From: a bacterium
GTDB taxonomy: Bacteria; Patescibacteriota; UBA1384; JAMDBS01; DAOVQR01
Length of the DNA stretch: 7,607 nucleotides
Direction of reading: 5' to 3'
Assembly (NCBI GenBank): GCA_030628575.1
Contig: DAOVQR010000029.1
Span: forward strand, 1 to 7,607
Below, one piece after another: positions 5,989 to 7,607 of this stretch. The notes under the pieces are model-generated. The model was not told the DNA's origin. It saw nothing but the letters and a program-made list of their open reading frames with translations, and made no database searches. Both the position numbers and the translations under genes were made by a program. The first letter of the stretch is position 1. Every line of letters begins with the position of its first letter.

Positions 5989-7605
5989 TTATTTCTTCAT
6001 ACTCTTGCCCCACCAATTAGGTGAATCATCTTTGGGAATATTCTGGTTTGAGGTTTTATTATCTTTGTTTTGATAATGTTTAATATTAAACTCTCCTTTT
6101 TTGAGATCCTTCTTTTTCATTTGCGCCTTGACAAAAGGTTTGAATTCCATTTTTGGCTGATGTTTCTTTTCTTTAGCTCTAATTTTTAAATCTTCAACAC
6201 TGGACATTTTTCCCTCCCTATGCGCCTTTGGCGCCGGGCGGTCCGACATTTTGTCGGACATAGCCTCTTTAAATGAACCTCCATTTACTTCATCTCCTCC
6301 ATATTCTTTAGATAAATTAACTTTATCTTTATCGTAAAACCTGATTTTATCAACTGATGCATCTATTTTTTTAGTTGTTAAATCTTTTTTGTGCTCCCTA
6401 TTTTTTTGCGTTTTATCTTCATTGTACGATTTTGCGATTTTTTGTTCTTTTTTTTTAGTATTAATATTATCTTGATTCTTTGTTTCTTTGTTTTTTTGAT
6501 CATTCTCTTTCTGCGTTTTATCTTCATTTTGCGATTTTGCGTCTGTAGGTTTTTTTCTGTAAATTGTCATAGATGCTACTTTATCGTTACCTTTAAGACG
6601 CATTAGGGTTACTCCTTGAGTATCACGACCTAAACGTTTAACGGATTTTAAAGGAATTCTAATTACTTGGCCCCTACGAGAGATAATCACCAAATCACCT
6701 TCTGTTCCATAAATAATCATTGCTTCTACAACTGGACCGGTTTTCTTAGTAACTTTTGAAGCTCTAATTCCAATTCCTCCTCTTTTTTGAAGAGTAAATC
6801 GAGTAATTTTCGTTCTCTTGCCAAATCCATGTTCAAGCATAGTAAATATATCACAATTTTCGTCTCTAATTACATCCATAGAAATTACTTCATCTTCGGG
6901 TTTTAATTTAATTCCCCTAACACCGGAAGCAGAACGCCCCATTGGCCGAGCATTTTTTTCATTAAAGTAGATTGATTTTCCCTGTTTGGTAATCATCACA
7001 ATTTTTTCTTCACCAGTGGTAACTTTTATCCATTTCAAAGAATCTTCTGGTTTTATTTTAATAGCAATTACGCCTGTCTTTCTTACATTTTTGTAGGATG
7101 AAATCAATGTCTTTTTAACATTTCCTTTTTTAGTACCCATAAAAAAGTAACCATTTGGTTCAATATCTGCCTTAACCGATATGATCGCTGTAACTTTTTC
7201 TTCCGGAGAAATTTGAATAATATTGGCTATGGCCTGACCCTTTGCTTGTCGTGAAAATGACGGCAGGTCATAAACTTTTGACTTAAATACGCGACCTTTG
7301 TCTGTAAAAAATAATAGATCATTATGCGTCCAAGTAACTAGCAGATGCTCAACATAATCTTCCTCTTTGGTAGCCATCCCCGATACACCCTTTCCACCTC
7401 TATGTTGTGAACGATAGGTAGAAACAGGAACCCGTTTAATATAATTACCTTTAGTAAGTGATACAATAACCTGCTCATTAGGTATTAAATCTTTATAGGA
7501 AAATTTTCCAATTGCTTGTTTAACAACTTTAGTACGGCGTTTATCTCCATATTTTTCTTTTATTTTTTTTAGTTCGTCTTTGATAATACTTAATATTTTC
7601 TTTTC
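5989..7605 (-). CDS. gyrA: DNA gyrase subunit A, C-terminal part (5' end beyond window)
   Basis: The frame stays open to the window edge, so the gene starts outside. The 538 visible residues begin in the end of the breakage-reunion core (KKILSIIKDELKKIKEKYGD) and continue through the six-bladed DNA-wrapping beta-pinwheel (about 43-349). The GyrA box reads QHRGGKG (67-73; usual form Q-K/R-RGG-R/K-G), which favours GyrA over ParC. Later blades show TDKGRVFK, TKKGNVKK, TKQGKSIYF, GFGKRTKI and SRRGQVIRI. The methionine at 7377 is internal, not a start. After the pinwheel comes an unusual tail of about 190 residues, rich in Lys, Asn, Asp and Gln. It contains two near-identical peptides, AKSQNEDKTQ and AKSYNEDKTQ, the product of a GC-rich palindromic element, and ends PNWWGKSMKK. 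Enterobacterial GyrA has a much shorter acidic tail. Gyrase introduces negative supercoils with GyrB. Confidence 0.95.
   Translation of the reverse strand, partial: EKKILSIIKDELKKIKEKYGDKRRTKVVKQAIGKFSYKDLIPNEQVIVSLTKGNYIKRVPVSTYRSQHRGGKGVSGMATKEEDYVEHLLVTWTHNDLLFFTDKGRVFKSKVYDLPSFSRQAKGQAIANIIQISPEEKVTAIISVKADIEPNGYFFMGTKKGNVKKTLISSYKNVRKTGVIAIKIKPEDSLKWIKVTTGEEKIVMITKQGKSIYFNEKNARPMGRSASGVRGIKLKPEDEVISMDVIRDENCDIFTMLEHGFGKRTKITRFTLQKRGGIGIRASKVTKKTGPVVEAMIIYGTEGDLVIISRRGQVIRIPLKSVKRLGRDTQGVTLMRLKGNDKVASMTIYRKKPTDAKSQNEDKTQKENDQKNKETKNQDNINTKKKEQKIAKSYNEDKTQKNREHKKDLTTKKIDASVDKIRFYDKDKVNLSKEYGGDEVNGGSFKEAMSDKMSDRPAPKAHREGKMSSVEDLKIRAKEKKHQPKMEFKPFVKAQMKKKDLKKGEFNIKHYQNKDNKTSNQNIPKDDSPNWWGKSMKK
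6218..6263. repeat. GC-rich palindromic element inside the gyrA tail
   Basis: Two adjacent perfect hairpins, GCGCC-TTT-GGCGC (6222-6234) and GTCCGACA-TTT-TGTCGGAC (6241-6259), are enclosed by an outer pair CTAT (6218-6221) and ATAG (6260-6263). Together they can form a three-way junction. The stretch is far richer in GC than its surroundings and encodes about MSDKMSDRPAPKAHR in the GyrA frame. It resembles in kind the palindromic elements found inside Rickettsia genes; identity with any known family is not claimed. Confidence 0.75.
6407..6436 (+). repeat. 30-bp repeat in the gyrA tail, copy A
   Basis: Matches 6512-6541 at 28 of 30 bases and lies 105 bp (35 codons) away in the same frame. It encodes AKSYNEDKTQ. 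The ends carry the TTTTGCG-type unit also seen in infB at 5321-5348. Confidence 0.88.
6512..6541 (+). repeat. 30-bp repeat in the gyrA tail, copy B
   Basis: Partner of 6407-6436. It encodes AKSQNEDKTQ immediately after the last pinwheel strand. Conservation of both bases and frame suggests a recent duplication or insertion of the same small element twice. Confidence 0.88.
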
Positions 7606-7607
7606 TG

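Noticed and set aside
6218..6263. tRNA or small structured RNA gene
   Set aside because: The folding looks cloverleaf-like, but it lacks the tRNA length, anticodon arm and T-loop sequence, and it is inside an open gyrA frame.
6391..6606. 71-codon hydrophobic plus-strand frame
   Set aside because: Antisense to the lysine-rich gyrA tail. Lysine codons read backwards give Phe/Leu-rich false membrane proteins.
7375..7377. Start codon for a separate 462-residue protein
   Set aside because: The frame continues upstream without a stop to the window edge and encodes the end of the GyrA core and the GyrA box, so this ATG is an internal methionine.

Overview
The window is AT-rich and carries compact bacterial housekeeping genes on the minus strand: the C-terminal part of DNA gyrase subunit A and a complete translation initiation factor IF-2. 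A restriction-modification (R-M) locus and a repeat-rich accessory segment adjoin them. The low GC content, the short (TTTTAGA)n and (TTTTGCG)n-type minisatellites running into essential genes, and the lysine-rich low-complexity insertions recall Candidate Phyla Radiation (Patescibacteria) genomes. This is an inference; no rRNA or other phylogenetic marker was tested. All visible stop codons are TAA or TAG, so the genetic code cannot be judged from stops.

Layout. Positions 1-1120 are an accessory segment. It has a 76-bp perfect direct repeat (1-76 and 1021-1096), an inverted copy of the repeat's 20-bp core (902-921), an unrecognised five-helix membrane protein gene on the minus strand (681-157) with a good promoter, a heptamer minisatellite, a possible dispersed GTCATTGCGAG-type repeat, and an 18-bp tandem duplication. 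Positions 972-988 and 1161-1179 hold two perfect palindromes with the same core, TCTAATTTAGA, upstream of the R-M locus. Positions 1307-3169 (+) encode one 620-residue protein that joins a complete LexA-type repressor/autoprotease to an SPPY-type DNA methyltransferase. Converging on it, with a 6-bp 3' overlap, is an MvaI/BcnI-family restriction endonuclease gene (3844-3164, -). The endonuclease start lies only about 30 bp after the infB stop codon, so it probably reads off the infB transcript. infB (5892-3874, -) has its own good promoter (5981-5953). gyrA (from beyond 7607 to 5989, -) is cut by the window edge at its 5' end.

How it works together (inference). The methyltransferase and endonuclease form a type II R-M pair. 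The LexA part keeps the winged-helix domain, the Ala-Gly cleavage site and the Ser/Lys dyad, so the methyltransferase may repress its own promoter and be relieved by RecA-stimulated self-cleavage after DNA damage. The endonuclease appears tied to expression of a housekeeping translation factor. This damage-responsive, self-regulating R-M design is the most interesting feature of the window. A second theme is invasion of essential coding sequences by small repeats: a roughly 40-residue insertion in the IF-2 GTPase domain, and a roughly 190-residue repeat-bearing tail on GyrA that includes a GC-rich palindromic element.
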